DNA from: Emcibacteraceae bacterium
GTDB taxonomy: Bacteria > Pseudomonadota > Alphaproteobacteria > Sphingomonadales > Emcibacteraceae
DNA: 64,000 nt
Direction: 5' to 3'
Assembly (NCBI GenBank): GCA_041396985.1
Contig: JAWKXO010000003.1
Span: forward strand, 62,001 to 126,000
Both the position numbers and the translations under genes were made by a program. Below the pieces are notes generated by a model. It made no database searches. It worked only from the letters and a program-made list of their open reading frames with translations, and had not been told where the DNA came from. Positions 16,757 to 25,707 of this stretch are shown here, one piece after another (position 1 is the stretch's first letter; each line of letters starts with the position of its first letter).

Positions 16757-18832
16757 GTGAATTTTTATAGTAATGTTTCTATGCTGGCATTATTGGTGGC
16801 TTTTTCCACTACTACAAATGTGAATGCTGATGAAGGCGCTGTGGAAGATGTTGATGTGATCACAGTTACTGCAACGAAAACTGAAAGAAACGTGTTTGAA
16901 ACACCGACTGCTGTCGCGGTCATTGACCAGCAGGAAATTGAGCAGTTTATACCGCTTTCATATTCAGATGTTCTGGAAGGTGTGCCTGGCCTATCGGTGC
17001 AGGGTGGTGCCCGAAGGATTGCAGAAGAGCCATCAATTAGAGGTTTTTCTGACCAACAGCTTGTTCTCAGAATTGATGGAGCAAGACAGAATTTTGATAT
17101 ATCTCATAGAGGAAGATTTTTCGTAGATCCTGATCTGATCAAAAGGGTTGAAGTTATCCGTGGTTCCGCGTCATCGTTATATGGAAGCGGTGCCATAGGC
17201 GGGGTTCTTTCCCTTGAAACCAAAGGGGCAAAAGACCTTCTCCGTGAGGGTCAGGATATTGGTGCCAGAAGCAGTATCGGATATCAGTCAAATGGAAATG
17301 AATTTTTTACATCAGGCAGCATATTCGGCAAATCCAATAAAGTCGATATGTTGGCCAATCTCGTTTACCGGAAAGTTTATGATGACTTAACTGACGGTTC
17401 AGGCAGTCCTATTGTTGATACCCAGGACGAGATTGTTAACGGACATACAAAACTTGGGTTTGAGCCGACAGAATTTCAACGCTTTGAAATTAATGCGGAT
17501 TTTTTTGACAGTCAGGGCCTAAATCCCACTGCTTCAGATGATGTTTCCTCTCCTACAACTGTTGTTGATCGGGACACATCCCAATATAACATCAGGGGAA
17601 ATTATTCTTACCATGACCCTGATAATAATCTTGTCGATTTCAAAACCGTTATTCACTATTCGGATATTAATATAAGTGAAGATCGACTATTCGATGGTCG
17701 CTCGGACAAATCAAATTTTAAATCTTATGGAATTGACATGCATAATACCAGCAGGGTCATGGTTTCGGATCGATTGAAAGCAGCTATTACTTACGGTCTG
17801 GAATATTTTAAGGATGAACAGAATGGCACAAGGGATGGTGTAGACCGACCTGAATTTCCTGATTCAGAGCGCAAATTTATTGCCGGTTATACTCAGTTGG
17901 AAATAGATGTGCTGGATGGACTTCTTTCAATCATTCCAGGAGTGCGATATGACAGCTATGATCTGACTTCAAATGACGTTTTTGACAATAGATCTGAAAG
18001 TGATTTTACACCGCGAATTTCAATAGGACTAAATCCCACCGATCAGCTTTATTTCTGGGGCAGTTATTCTGAAGCGTTTCGCGCGCCAACGCTAACCGAA
18101 CTATATAATGATGGCATCCATTTTTCTGTGCCTGAAGGCTTTGGCCCTGGCACGCTTGTCGTCAATGAGTTTGAGCCGACGCCTCTTCTAATGGCGGAGC
18201 AGGCCAAATCATGGGAAGCAGGCTTCCGCTTCAGGCAGTCTGACCTGATTAATGCCGGGGACAGCTTTGTTCTAAGTGCCAACTATTTTAATACGGACGT
18301 TAATAATTTTGTTGATACGGTCGTATCCTACGTTGATCCAATGAAGGCACCTGAATTTATACCGCCATTTGGCCCTATGACATTCTATGGAACCACTCAG
18401 AATGTGAATGGAAAGGCTAAAATTGACGGGTTTGAAGGGGATATCCGTTATGACAACGAGTATATCACTTTTAGCATAAGCGGCTTTACGGCAAACGGCA
18501 GGAACCCTCTGACGGATGAAGGGCTTTCTTCAATTGCACCCGATAGCATGACCATTCGCCTGACCGGAAAATTCCAGGATATAGGTTTAAGGGCGGGCAC
18601 CCGCGTTACCATCACGGCCGCTCAAATCGATGTGCCGGCCGAAAGCGTGACAACTGACGGCTATCAGACGGTTGACTTGTTTGCAAGCTGGTCACCCGTG
18701 GATGGTGCATTGCAGAATACTGTCTTTAGTATTGCGCTGGATAATGTGTTCAATGAAGATTATTCGATCCACCCAACCGTTATTCACCAGCCGGGCCGAA
18801 GTTTCAAATTCAATTTATCACACCAGTTTTAG
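16757..18832 (+). CDS. hmuR: TonB-dependent haem/haemoprotein receptor
   Basis: A 691-residue outer-membrane receptor from the GTG at 16757, chosen because AAGGAG sits 7 bases upstream; the in-frame TTG at 16751 is too close to that site. A signal peptide ends near NVNA. The TonB box DVITVTA follows. The plug domain (about residues 45-155) has RRIAEEPSIRGFSDQQLVLR and EVIRGSASSLYGSGAIGGVLS. The 22-strand barrel follows, closing with the aromatic HQF terminus and the WGSYSEAFRAPTLTELYNDG region typical of haem/haemoglobin receptors. It is first in the hmu operon and Fur-controlled. Confidence 0.9.
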   Translation: MNFYSNVSMLALLVAFSTTTNVNADEGAVEDVDVITVTATKTERNVFETPTAVAVIDQQEIEQFIPLSYSDVLEGVPGLSVQGGARRIAEEPSIRGFSDQQLVLRIDGARQNFDISHRGRFFVDPDLIKRVEVIRGSASSLYGSGAIGGVLSLETKGAKDLLREGQDIGARSSIGYQSNGNEFFTSGSIFGKSNKVDMLANLVYRKVYDDLTDGSGSPIVDTQDEIVNGHTKLGFEPTEFQRFEINADFFDSQGLNPTASDDVSSPTTVVDRDTSQYNIRGNYSYHDPDNNLVDFKTVIHYSDINISEDRLFDGRSDKSNFKSYGIDMHNTSRVMVSDRLKAAITYGLEYFKDEQNGTRDGVDRPEFPDSERKFIAGYTQLEIDVLDGLLSIIPGVRYDSYDLTSNDVFDNRSESDFTPRISIGLNPTDQLYFWGSYSEAFRAPTLTELYNDGIHFSVPEGFGPGTLVVNEFEPTPLLMAEQAKSWEAGFRFRQSDLINAGDSFVLSANYFNTDVNNFVDTVVSYVDPMKAPEFIPPFGPMTFYGTTQNVNGKAKIDGFEGDIRYDNEYITFSISGFTANGRNPLTDEGLSSIAPDSMTIRLTGKFQDIGLRAGTRVTITAAQIDVPAESVTTDGYQTVDLFASWSPVDGALQNTVFSIALDNVFNEDYSIHPTVIHQPGRSFKFNLSHQF

Positions 18833-18847
18833 TGGAAAGGGAAGGAT

Positions 18848-19024
18848 ATGATTGATGAAATAAATCTACCACCTAAAGAACCTGTACAAGGTAAGATTGA
18901 CGCTACCGGCCGGTGTGACAGCAGCAAGCTGCTTCAGGGGCGAAATGAGATCATTATCGTTCATGGAGATGTCGAATACCGTCTGCGAAAAACATCCCAA
19001 AATAAACTGATCTTAACAAAATAG
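18848..19024 (+). CDS. hemP: Hemin uptake protein HemP/HmuP
   Basis: A 58-residue gene easily missed because of its size. The GAAGGA site precedes the ATG. The C-terminal half has the family signature: SSKLLQGRNEIIIVHGDVEY, then RLRKTSQNKLILTK, matching the LL.G..E..I.H.G..YRLR.T...KLILTK pattern of HemP/HmuP. In other alphaproteobacteria HmuP is a small activator needed for expression of the haem receptor gene. It sits between the receptor and hmuS, as usual. Confidence is high from the tail motif and context. Confidence 0.9.
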   Translation: MIDEINLPPKEPVQGKIDATGRCDSSKLLQGRNEIIIVHGDVEYRLRKTSQNKLILTK

Positions 19025-19126
19025 AGAATTAGGAACAAACCAGGAAAAAGTTAAGCCAGCCAGCGCATTAGAAAAATAATTTGCGAGCCAGCCGACCAAA
19101 CCCCAAATCTTATAAAGGAGAATATT

Positions 19127-20188
19127 ATGGACGTGGCACTGGCAAGTGATGAAACATCCTATATGCAGGATTTAAAAGAAAAATGGCATTTATATAAAGA
19201 AGAGAACCCCAAAGTCCGCATCCGAAATGCAGCCGATGATCTCGGTGTAAGCGAAGCAGAACTGGTTGCAACCGGTATTGGTGAAACGGCAGTCAGGCTG
19301 AAAGCGGAATGGGGAAATATTATTAAACAGCTTCCAAAACTGGGTGAAATTCTCTGCATAACCCGCAATGACGATGCGGTACATGAAAAAAATGGTAAAT
19401 TCGGTGCCGTTTCAGTCAGTCCGGGTCATGCTTTGGTGGTTAACCGTGAAATTGATTTGAGAATTTTCTTCAGCCATTGGCATTTTGGGTTTGCGGTAAC
19501 AGAAAATACTGCGCGTGGCGAGCGAAAAAGTCTGCAGTTTTTTGATCTTTCCGGATCATCTGTTCATAAAGTCTATCTGACGGATGACAGCAATTTCGAA
19601 GCCTATGATGAATTAATCAGTCGGTTCAAAGCAGATAATCAGTATGCTGAACTCAAAACAACCGAGCATGCCCCGCTTCCTGCCGAAGTTCCGGATGAAA
19701 ACATTGAAGCGGAAAGAATGAGAAAACATTGGCTCGCTCTTCAGGATACCCATGATTTTATTCATATTTTGCGGGACTTTGGCGTATCAAGAGTGCAGGC
19801 ATTAAGGCTTGCCGGGTCTGATCTGGCCTTTGAAGTATCGAAGGGTGCTTTTAGATATGCCTTGGAGAAAGCTTCGCAAACAGGTCTTCCCATCATGATA
19901 TTTGTCGGAAATAAAGGATGCATACAAATACATACCGGTCCGATCAAAAGAATTGTTGATTCAGGTGGCTGGCTGAATATTCTGGACCCACGGTTTGATC
20001 TTCATGTTAAGGAAAGCCGGATTGAAAAGGCATGGGTCGTGCGCAAACCAACCAGCGATGGTATTGTCACTTCGCTGGAACTTTTCGACAAAGACGGCAA
20101 TCAGATACTCACCATGTTTGGGGAGCGAAAACCTGGTCAACCGGAATTGAAAGACTGGGCAGCTCTATGTGCGGACCTACCCAAATGA
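19127..20188 (+). CDS. hmuS: Hemin-degrading factor HmuS/HemS
   Basis: A 353-residue cytoplasmic protein made of two similar halves (about 20-170 and 195-345), as in the HemS/ChuX/HmuS family that binds and breaks down haem after import. The first half begins with the helix AADDLGVSEAELVATGIGE; the second carries GNKGCIQIHTGPIKRI and LDPRFDLHV, matching the repeated family motif G..G.IQI..G......M....N.LDP.FN. AAAGGAG lies before the ATG. The stop overlaps the hmuT start by four bases (ATGA). Confidence 0.9.
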   Translation: MDVALASDETSYMQDLKEKWHLYKEENPKVRIRNAADDLGVSEAELVATGIGETAVRLKAEWGNIIKQLPKLGEILCITRNDDAVHEKNGKFGAVSVSPGHALVVNREIDLRIFFSHWHFGFAVTENTARGERKSLQFFDLSGSSVHKVYLTDDSNFEAYDELISRFKADNQYAELKTTEHAPLPAEVPDENIEAERMRKHWLALQDTHDFIHILRDFGVSRVQALRLAGSDLAFEVSKGAFRYALEKASQTGLPIMIFVGNKGCIQIHTGPIKRIVDSGGWLNILDPRFDLHVKESRIEKAWVVRKPTSDGIVTSLELFDKDGNQILTMFGERKPGQPELKDWAALCADLPK

Positions 20189-21042
20189 GACATCTGATTT
20201 ATCCGGTAATATTTCTGCTCTTAAATGCCCAGACTGCACTGGCACAGGAACAGAATTGCCAGACTGCGGGACAAAGGGTAATTGCTCTTGGCGGTGCTGT
20301 TACTGAAATGATCTATGCTCTTGGTGAAGAGAAAAGGCTTGTTGGTGTAGATATCACATCAACTTACCCTGCTTCTGCTCTTAAACTTCCGAAGGTCGGG
20401 TATTATAGGACTGTCAGTGCCGAAGGGTTAATGTCATTGGGTCCGGATCTTATAATTGCTGATCCTGATGCAGGGCCGCCGGAAGTTTTAGATCAGCTTA
20501 AAGCGATCGGTATTTGTATTCGGAAAATTGGGGGTGGCGGGAGTGCGGATGCCGTATTGGACCGGGTTGCATTAATTGCCGATATATTAAATGCCGAGGG
20601 GAAAGGAAATACGCTTAGAAAAAGTCTTTCTGATGATTTTGCTGAAGCTACCGTCAGATCAATGGAAATTGCATCTGAAAAGCCCCGCGTACTTTTTTTA
20701 TTGTCGGCTCAGGACGGCACACCCGTTGCCGCTGGCATTGATACCGATGCAAATGCCATTATTCATCTGGCTGGCGGGGTAAATGCTGTTGATGGGTTTA
20801 GCGGCTATAAGCCACTTTCCTCTGAAGTGGCGGCAGCTTCAAAAGCGGATTTCATCCTCATGATGTCACATGTGGTTGAAAGTTCCGGCGGGCCCTCATC
20901 AATATTGAACTTACCGCAAATCAGGCTGACACCAGCGGGAAGGCTGGGAAATCTTATTTCGATGGACGGACTTTTACTGCTTGGTTTTGGACCCCGAACC
21001 CCGGAAGCCATTAATTCACTTAGTAACCAGATCTATAAGTAG
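20185..21042 (+). CDS. hmuT: Periplasmic hemin-binding protein HmuT
   Basis: A 285-residue class III substrate-binding protein. I start it at the ATG at 20185, which overlaps the hmuS stop and gives a clean signal peptide (MRHLIYPVIFLLLNAQTALA). The body has the PeripBP_2 pattern: RVIALGGAVTEMIYALGEEKRLVGVD, then SLGPDLIIAD, and a C-terminal lobe ending TPEAINSLSNQIY. It would carry haem from the receptor to the HmuUV transporter. Genes on both sides confirm the role. Confidence 0.9.
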   Translation: MRHLIYPVIFLLLNAQTALAQEQNCQTAGQRVIALGGAVTEMIYALGEEKRLVGVDITSTYPASALKLPKVGYYRTVSAEGLMSLGPDLIIADPDAGPPEVLDQLKAIGICIRKIGGGGSADAVLDRVALIADILNAEGKGNTLRKSLSDDFAEATVRSMEIASEKPRVLFLLSAQDGTPVAAGIDTDANAIIHLAGGVNAVDGFSGYKPLSSEVAAASKADFILMMSHVVESSGGPSSILNLPQIRLTPAGRLGNLISMDGLLLLGFGPRTPEAINSLSNQIYK

Positions 21043-21076
21043 CCGATCAAATAAAGGTGAAGAGGGAATTAAAAAT

Positions 21077-22132
21077 ATGAACACAGATATATTGACCGGT
21101 TTGCGCTACAAAAAACCAAGCCTCATTGTCATTCTCTGTATTGGTTTAATTTTGGCTGTGATTGCCAATATTTTGATCGGTGGATATAGCCTGCCATTTG
21201 ATAAGATTATCGCAATTCTGCTGACCAAGCTTGGACTTTCAACATCAGTTGATTTCGCGCCGCATGAAGCAGGAATATTGCTTTCAATCAGACTGCCAAG
21301 ACTGATACTTGGTATTTTTGTTGGAGCCGCACTGGGGATCTCCGGGGCCGTCCTTCAGGCGCTTTTCAGAAATCCGCTGGCGGAACCGGGTCTGATCGGG
21401 GTCTCGAGCGGTGCCGCTTTATTTGCCGTCGGCTATATTGTGCTGGGGGTGGGTTTTGCGGTTTCCTTTATGTTGCCACTTATGGCTTTTATTGGGGGTA
21501 TCTGCGCCACATTACTTATCTATACCCTTTCAAGAAATGCGCTAGGGGATAAAGTGGCGACCATGTTGTTGATTGGCATAGCCATTAATGCCATTTCGCT
21601 GGCCGGGATAGGATTTTTTCAGTTTATAAGCGATGATACACAATTAAGACTTCTGACTTTCTGGATGATGGGAGGACTTGGCAGTGCATCCTGGCAGTCT
21701 ATCCTACCGACCCTTTCGCTTATAACAATAGGGGTATTTGCTCTATGGCACAGCGCGGTTCCGTTAAATGCATATTTACTTGGGGTGGCGGAAGCGGGTC
21801 ATTTGGGTGTGGATACAAAAAAACTGACCAGGATCATTATTCTTTCCGTTGCGCTGATCGTTGGCTCAGCAGTTGCTGTTTCCGGTATAATTAGTTTTGT
21901 TGGCCTAATTGTACCTCATATTGTACGCCAGTTTTCCGGCCCTGATCACAGGATTGTCATTCCTGCGTCTGCTTTGCTTGGGGCGATATTTACTCTTATT
22001 GCGGATCTGGTCGCCCGAACAGTGGTTATTCCGGCAGAGCTCCCTATAGGTCTTGTCTGCAGTGCTGTGGGAGGACCTTTTTTCCTTTGGCTTCTGCTTG
22101 AAAAAAACAGGGAGGCCAGCCATGGCTTATAA
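21077..22132 (+). CDS. hmuU: Hemin ABC transporter permease HmuU (FecCD family)
   Basis: A 351-residue FecCD-type permease, started at the ATG at 21077 with GAGGG upstream. About ten hydrophobic helices; signatures include RLPRLILGIFVGAALGISGAVLQALFRNPLAEP cut by the family's conserved NPLA.P turn, GVSSGAALFAV, and near the end GLIVPHIVR, the ATPase-contacting region. It forms the membrane channel for haem with HmuV. The hmuV start lies 11 bases inside this gene's end. Confidence 0.9.
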   Translation: MNTDILTGLRYKKPSLIVILCIGLILAVIANILIGGYSLPFDKIIAILLTKLGLSTSVDFAPHEAGILLSIRLPRLILGIFVGAALGISGAVLQALFRNPLAEPGLIGVSSGAALFAVGYIVLGVGFAVSFMLPLMAFIGGICATLLIYTLSRNALGDKVATMLLIGIAINAISLAGIGFFQFISDDTQLRLLTFWMMGGLGSASWQSILPTLSLITIGVFALWHSAVPLNAYLLGVAEAGHLGVDTKKLTRIIILSVALIVGSAVAVSGIISFVGLIVPHIVRQFSGPDHRIVIPASALLGAIFTLIADLVARTVVIPAELPIGLVCSAVGGPFFLWLLLEKNREASHGL

Positions 22133-22928
22133 ATGTGAAAAAATATCTGTATTTGCCGGACGAAAGGTATTGGTTAATGATATCTCCTTGTCTGTAAAAC
22201 CAGGGCAACTGTCGGTCATTCTTGGCCCCAATGGCGCCGGTAAATCAACGTTGCTAAAGGCGCTGTCAGGTGATATCAGACCTGACAGAGGTGAGGTTAT
22301 GATTGACGGTAAGTCCACTCAATCTCTGGACAGAAAAGAACTGGCAATGGCCAGAGCCGTACTCCCTCAATTATCAAACGTCACCTTTAATTTTTCCGCT
22401 CTTGATATCGTTAAAATGGGCAGGCTCCCCTATAATGAATGTGAGCGGATCAGTTTGCCGATTGTCGCAAAAGCCATGTCTCTGACAAGGACATCAGAAC
22501 TCCAAAGCCGGCAATTTATTACGCTTTCCGGGGGCGAGAAACAGCGGGTGCAATTTGCCCGTATTTTGACACAGATTTGGCCGGAATTAAGCAATGGTAA
22601 GACAAAATATCTGTTGCTGGACGAGCCAACCGGTGCCCTTGATCCATTATATCAGATGGAAATTTTAAATATTGCCAGATGGCTTGCTGAAGAAAAAGGG
22701 TTCGGTGTCCTTGCCGTCCTTCATGATTTGAACCAGGCGATGGTCTATGCTGATTATATTTATCTTCTTAAGCAAGGCAGACTGGTTAGTGAAGGCCAGC
22801 CTCAAACAGTTCTGACCCGGTCTTCCATCCGGGAGCTTTGGGGAATTGACACCGAAATTATCCATCACAAATCTGCTTCAGTCCCTTATATTCTTCCCTA
22901 TGTTGGGAAATGCTCTAGCTCCTTTTAA
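22122..22928 (+). CDS. hmuV: Hemin ABC transporter ATP-binding protein HmuV
   Basis: A 268-residue ABC ATPase from the ATG at 22122, with GGGAGG upstream. Walker A is GPNGAGKST (residues 35-43), the signature is LSGGEKQRVQFARIL, Walker B is YLLLDEPTGALDP, and the switch His is in VLHDLNQA. It powers HmuU. Last gene of the haem operon; the start overlaps hmuU by 11 bases. Confidence 0.92.
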   Translation: MAYKCEKISVFAGRKVLVNDISLSVKPGQLSVILGPNGAGKSTLLKALSGDIRPDRGEVMIDGKSTQSLDRKELAMARAVLPQLSNVTFNFSALDIVKMGRLPYNECERISLPIVAKAMSLTRTSELQSRQFITLSGGEKQRVQFARILTQIWPELSNGKTKYLLLDEPTGALDPLYQMEILNIARWLAEEKGFGVLAVLHDLNQAMVYADYIYLLKQGRLVSEGQPQTVLTRSSIRELWGIDTEIIHHKSASVPYILPYVGKCSSSF

Positions 22929-22957
22929 AAATATATTTCAGGCAGTTTAATTGCCTA

Positions 22958-22986
22958 TTGACTTAATTAAGTATTAACTTAATAAT
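22958..22986 (+). promoter_or_regulatory. Promoter of the ArsR/VOC pair, probably leaderless
   Basis: TTGACT (22958-22963), a 17-base spacer and AATAAT (22981-22986) form a sigma70-type promoter. A start seven bases after the -10 would fall on the A of the ATG at 22993. The spacer contains TTAATTAA and a related ACTTAAT/ATTAAGT pair that could be the ArsR operator. Confidence 0.6.
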
Positions 22987-22992
22987 CTGTCT

Positions 22993-23307
22993 ATGGATAG
23001 ATTTGCCGCTCTTGCTGAACCCAACCGTCGCCGTATGATTGAAATCATTGCTGCGAATGAAAAGATTTCAGCCACCGAAATCAGCAGCCGGTTCGCGATC
23101 AGTGCCCCGGCGGTGTCGCAGCATCTGAAAATCCTGCGAGAAGCCGGGATCGTCAACATGGAAAAAAAAGCGCAACAAAGGCTATATTCAATTAATTCAC
23201 AAGGTGTGGATGAAATGTGGGAATGGCTAAATCATATTCGACAGTTCTGGGGAGAGAAACTTTCGGCGTTGGAAGAATATTTAATTCAGGAAAAAGAGAA
23301 AATATAG
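22993..23307 (+). CDS. ArsR-family transcriptional regulator
   Basis: A 104-residue winged-helix protein. The N-terminus LAEPNRRRMIEII and recognition helix SAPAVSQHLKILREAGIV are typical of ArsR/SmtB regulators of the non-metal group that pair with SRPBCC or VOC proteins; no metal-binding Cys cluster is present. No ribosome-binding site precedes the ATG and the promoter predicts a leaderless message. The next gene is 18 bases downstream, so it probably controls its own two-gene operon. Confidence 0.88.
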   Translation: MDRFAALAEPNRRRMIEIIAANEKISATEISSRFAISAPAVSQHLKILREAGIVNMEKKAQQRLYSINSQGVDEMWEWLNHIRQFWGEKLSALEEYLIQEKEKI

Positions 23308-23325
23308 GGTAAAGGAGAGAAAAAA

Positions 23326-23736
23326 ATGAGCAAATCCACACAACCATTCTTAATGTTTTCAGGGCATAACCACGGCAAAGCGGAAGAGGCGGCAAACTTT
23401 TATGCAAAAACCTTTAAAAATGCTGAAATAAACGAAATGACCTATTTTCAGGAAGGTGAAGGCCAGCCGGTCGGCACTATAAAATCAGCACGGGTTAAAG
23501 TTAATCAGGTAGAATTAAGGCTGATGGACAGTGACGGTCCTCATCAATTTAATTTTACGCCATCAATTTCTTTTTTTGTTGAATGTGATAATGACGATGA
23601 AATCACGGATCTTGCCAAGATATTAAGCGAGCAAGGTCAGTTTATGATGCCGCTTGGAAACTATGGCTTTAGTGCGAAATTTGCCTGGGTCCAGGACCGT
23701 TACGGCGTCTCCTGGCAGCTTAATCTGTCTAGTTGA
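23326..23736 (+). CDS. VOC-family (PhnB/glyoxalase-like) protein
   Basis: A 136-residue protein with the beta-alpha-beta-beta-beta pattern of the vicinal-oxygen-chelate fold: FLMFSGHNHGKAEEAANFY at the start, PSISFFVECDN in the middle and the end FAWVQDRYGVSWQLNL, which matches PhnB-like members annotated as '3-demethylubiquinone methyltransferase-like'. The enzymatic role is unclear. It is translated from a strong AAAGGAG site after arsR. Its stop is only 15 bases from the island boundary at 23752. Confidence 0.83.
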   Translation: MSKSTQPFLMFSGHNHGKAEEAANFYAKTFKNAEINEMTYFQEGEGQPVGTIKSARVKVNQVELRLMDSDGPHQFNFTPSISFFVECDNDDEITDLAKILSEQGQFMMPLGNYGFSAKFAWVQDRYGVSWQLNLSS

Positions 23737-23751
23737 ATTGTAGGGTATAAA

Positions 23752-23787
23752 ATGGAGGAGAGGAAGGGATGAGGTCCACTCCTCCAT
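23752..23787. repeat. att site, left boundary of the island
   Basis: ATGGAGGAGAGGAAGGGAT (23752-23770) repeats the tRNA-Ser 3' end at 60741-60759. Together with CTCCTCCAT at 23779-23787 it forms a 9-base inverted repeat (ATGGAGGAG / CTCCTCCAT), as expected for the two core-binding half-sites of a tyrosine recombinase. Confidence 0.85.
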
Positions 23788-23853
23788 AAATTATTATAAC
23801 TCATTGATTTATAATGATTAAGCATAGTTTTAAGATAACATTTTTTACTCTGT

Positions 23854-23889
23854 CAGTGTACTAAATAGTGTACTGAACAGTGTATTATT
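23854..23889 (+). repeat. Left arm-type repeats of element 1 (3 x 12 bp)
   Basis: Three tandem 12-base units with core CAGTGTACT (second unit T for C at position 1, third ends TATT). The same core in the same spacing occurs at 43169-43204 next to the other end. They are best explained as integrase arm-binding sites. Confidence 0.75.
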
Positions 23890-23951
23890 GTGAGCGACTG
23901 CTTCCGACCCTAAGTGGACAGTCAGAATTGGAAATATTTACCTAATGTGGT

Positions 23952-24833
23952 TCAATCTACTTCAAAGTGAACATGGTCGTCATGTCTCGCTGCGCCACAT
24001 CCTGCAAACTTCATTTTATCGCTTTGTACATTGAGTATTTCTACAAGGTACGGCTCAATAAAAATCTTCTGAATAGACTTTGACGCATTCCCAAGGCTTA
24101 AGTGATTTAGCATTTCACTTGTTCGATCAAGGTCCAAAGCGAGGTCGCTAAAAATAGATTGAAGCCAAGCAAATTTCCACCTCAATGCACCTTCATTCGC
24201 ACACACTTGCTTCTTCTCATAATGCCATGAGGGAGAAAAGTTCCAATACCCGATCATCCATCCTCCGCCTTTAGACAGAGGTATTCCGCTATCTTGGTCT
24301 TTATAGAAAAGCGCGACATCTAACTTTTTGCCATCGTTGTGGCTCAAGTGAGGAAGTAATGGAATATCGTTTGCAAAGGGAAAGTTGGCGTCTAAATAAC
24401 TAACCACCGTTCCGGGGAATTTATCTGCCATATGGTCCGCGAGGCCTTCAAGAATGCTTTTAACGTGAGGCTGCACATAATTGCGGTTTAACGCACAAAA
24501 CAAAACAGAGTTAGCTTGATACGGGTGTGCTTCTGTTGCGAAACAGTTAAGAGCAACTCTGCCAAATAAAGGGGCTACAAATGGCACGGCAACCGTAGTT
24601 GATATAGCATAAACCAATAAGAAAGTCCCGGTGGTAAATAAACTTTGATACCCTTGTTTACGGTTAGCTATAATTTCTCCAAAACCATAAGAAAACCATA
24701 GAATAACACCACCAATTTCCGTTATAACCGTTAATAAAAATACAGCCAAAATCGCAAGAAATACACCCAATACTGAGCGTGTCGAAGACAAAGGGCCTAA
24801 CAGTAGTTTTTTAATTGCGTAGAATAAATCCAT
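23952..24833 (-). CDS. Membrane-anchored putative LAS-superfamily zinc peptidase
   Basis: A 293-residue protein. Two hydrophobic segments (about 20-50 and 65-90) anchor it, leaving residues 95-293 outside. That domain has S164-H165-N-D-G168...D172, matching the SxHxxGxxxD zinc motif of the LAS (M15/M74: VanY, MepA, lysostaphin-like) peptidases, and ends with H284-D-D-H287-V-H289, very close to the HDDHFH motif of MepA. This suggests cleavage of peptidoglycan peptides at the outer face of the inner membrane. I found no annotated family for the whole chain. It is alone next to the left end of element 1. Confidence 0.6.
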   Translation of the reverse strand: MDLFYAIKKLLLGPLSSTRSVLGVFLAILAVFLLTVITEIGGVILWFSYGFGEIIANRKQGYQSLFTTGTFLLVYAISTTVAVPFVAPLFGRVALNCFATEAHPYQANSVLFCALNRNYVQPHVKSILEGLADHMADKFPGTVVSYLDANFPFANDIPLLPHLSHNDGKKLDVALFYKDQDSGIPLSKGGGWMIGYWNFSPSWHYEKKQVCANEGALRWKFAWLQSIFSDLALDLDRTSEMLNHLSLGNASKSIQKIFIEPYLVEILNVQSDKMKFAGCGAARHDDHVHFEVD

Positions 24834-24996
24834 ACTACCCCAAGCGGTAAAGTTTGTTAAATACCAACTTCAGCAAGCCTACCATACGGTTTCACATATC
24901 TCTAGCCGAAACCAATTGCATAAATAATTTGGTCAGCTTATTGAATTTGCCCAACGTCCACTTTGGGTCGAAAATTGTCATATAGATGAACTGTTA

Positions 24997-25296
24997 CTAC
25001 TCACAAACGATGATAGCTTGCCAATATAGGAATGGTCCTAATTTGTTTCCGTTTGGGGTGGTATCAACGCGTTGTATTGCGCCGTTAAGATTATTCTTAG
25101 TGCAGATGTCGTCAGCAAACTTTTGAGCGTGCCTTCTGGCATCTTCTTCTGTTACTTCATTCAACTTAGTGTATCCATCAACTGAAAAAGCCATCTTGCC
25201 ATCTGGCGAGTACGCAGCCGAGTAGTCCTGAATAACTGCGGGTGAGCAGCTAGTAACGAACATTAGTGATAAATATATTATTAGTACCCTTATCAC
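24997..25296 (-). CDS. Small putative lipoprotein
   Basis: I start at the GTG at 25296, which overlaps the upstream stop as GTGA; an ATG at 25335 inside the upstream gene is the alternative. The 99-residue product begins with a hydrophobic leader ending in LMFVTSC, a good lipobox, so it is probably lipidated. The mature part is polar with two further Cys (near DDICTKN and at the end, IIVCE) that could pair. Family not recognised. It belongs to a four-gene run of small exported proteins. Confidence 0.6.
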   Translation of the reverse strand: MIRVLIIYLSLMFVTSCSPAVIQDYSAAYSPDGKMAFSVDGYTKLNEVTEEDARRHAQKFADDICTKNNLNGAIQRVDTTPNGNKLGPFLYWQAIIVCE

Positions 25297-25670
25297 TTTC
25301 TTACAATCCCTGCTTGCGACCACATGATTTTCCACTCATCATACCCATAGTAGAGACTGTACTTACATGATGTGTAAGAGCATGACAGCACTTTGACCAA
25401 TCGCCCCTCAACATCTGCTTCACAACCAAGCATAGCGGCCTGTGAAGGCATCAAATCTTTTACTTGCTCATATAAACCTTCTGAAGGGCAAAATGGGAAC
25501 ATGTCAGTGCTAACTTCACCTTCGCAATTTAAAGGAATAGGTTCCCCAGCTGTCCAGCAATTACTAGGTAATCTGCTTTGTGCATTTGCTTCTATAAGAC
25601 CTGAACCGGATAGTGGGATTAGGATGCATGAACAAATGCTAATACTTAGAATGATGGACATTATTTTCAT
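25293..25670 (-). CDS. Small secreted cysteine-rich protein
   Basis: A 125-residue protein with an N-terminal signal peptide (MKIMSIILSISICSCILIPL, cleavage near ANAQ). The mature part has six Cys, among them NCW, LNCEG, PFCPSEG, GCEAD and SCSYTSCKYS, suggesting disulfides in the periplasm. I do not recognise the family. Its stop overlaps the next start by four bases. Confidence 0.58.
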   Translation of the reverse strand: MKIMSIILSISICSCILIPLSGSGLIEANAQSRLPSNCWTAGEPIPLNCEGEVSTDMFPFCPSEGLYEQVKDLMPSQAAMLGCEADVEGRLVKVLSCSYTSCKYSLYYGYDEWKIMWSQAGIVRK

Positions 25671-25707
25671 GATGGTTTCCCCTGATAGTTTGATGTAGGC
25701 ATATAAT

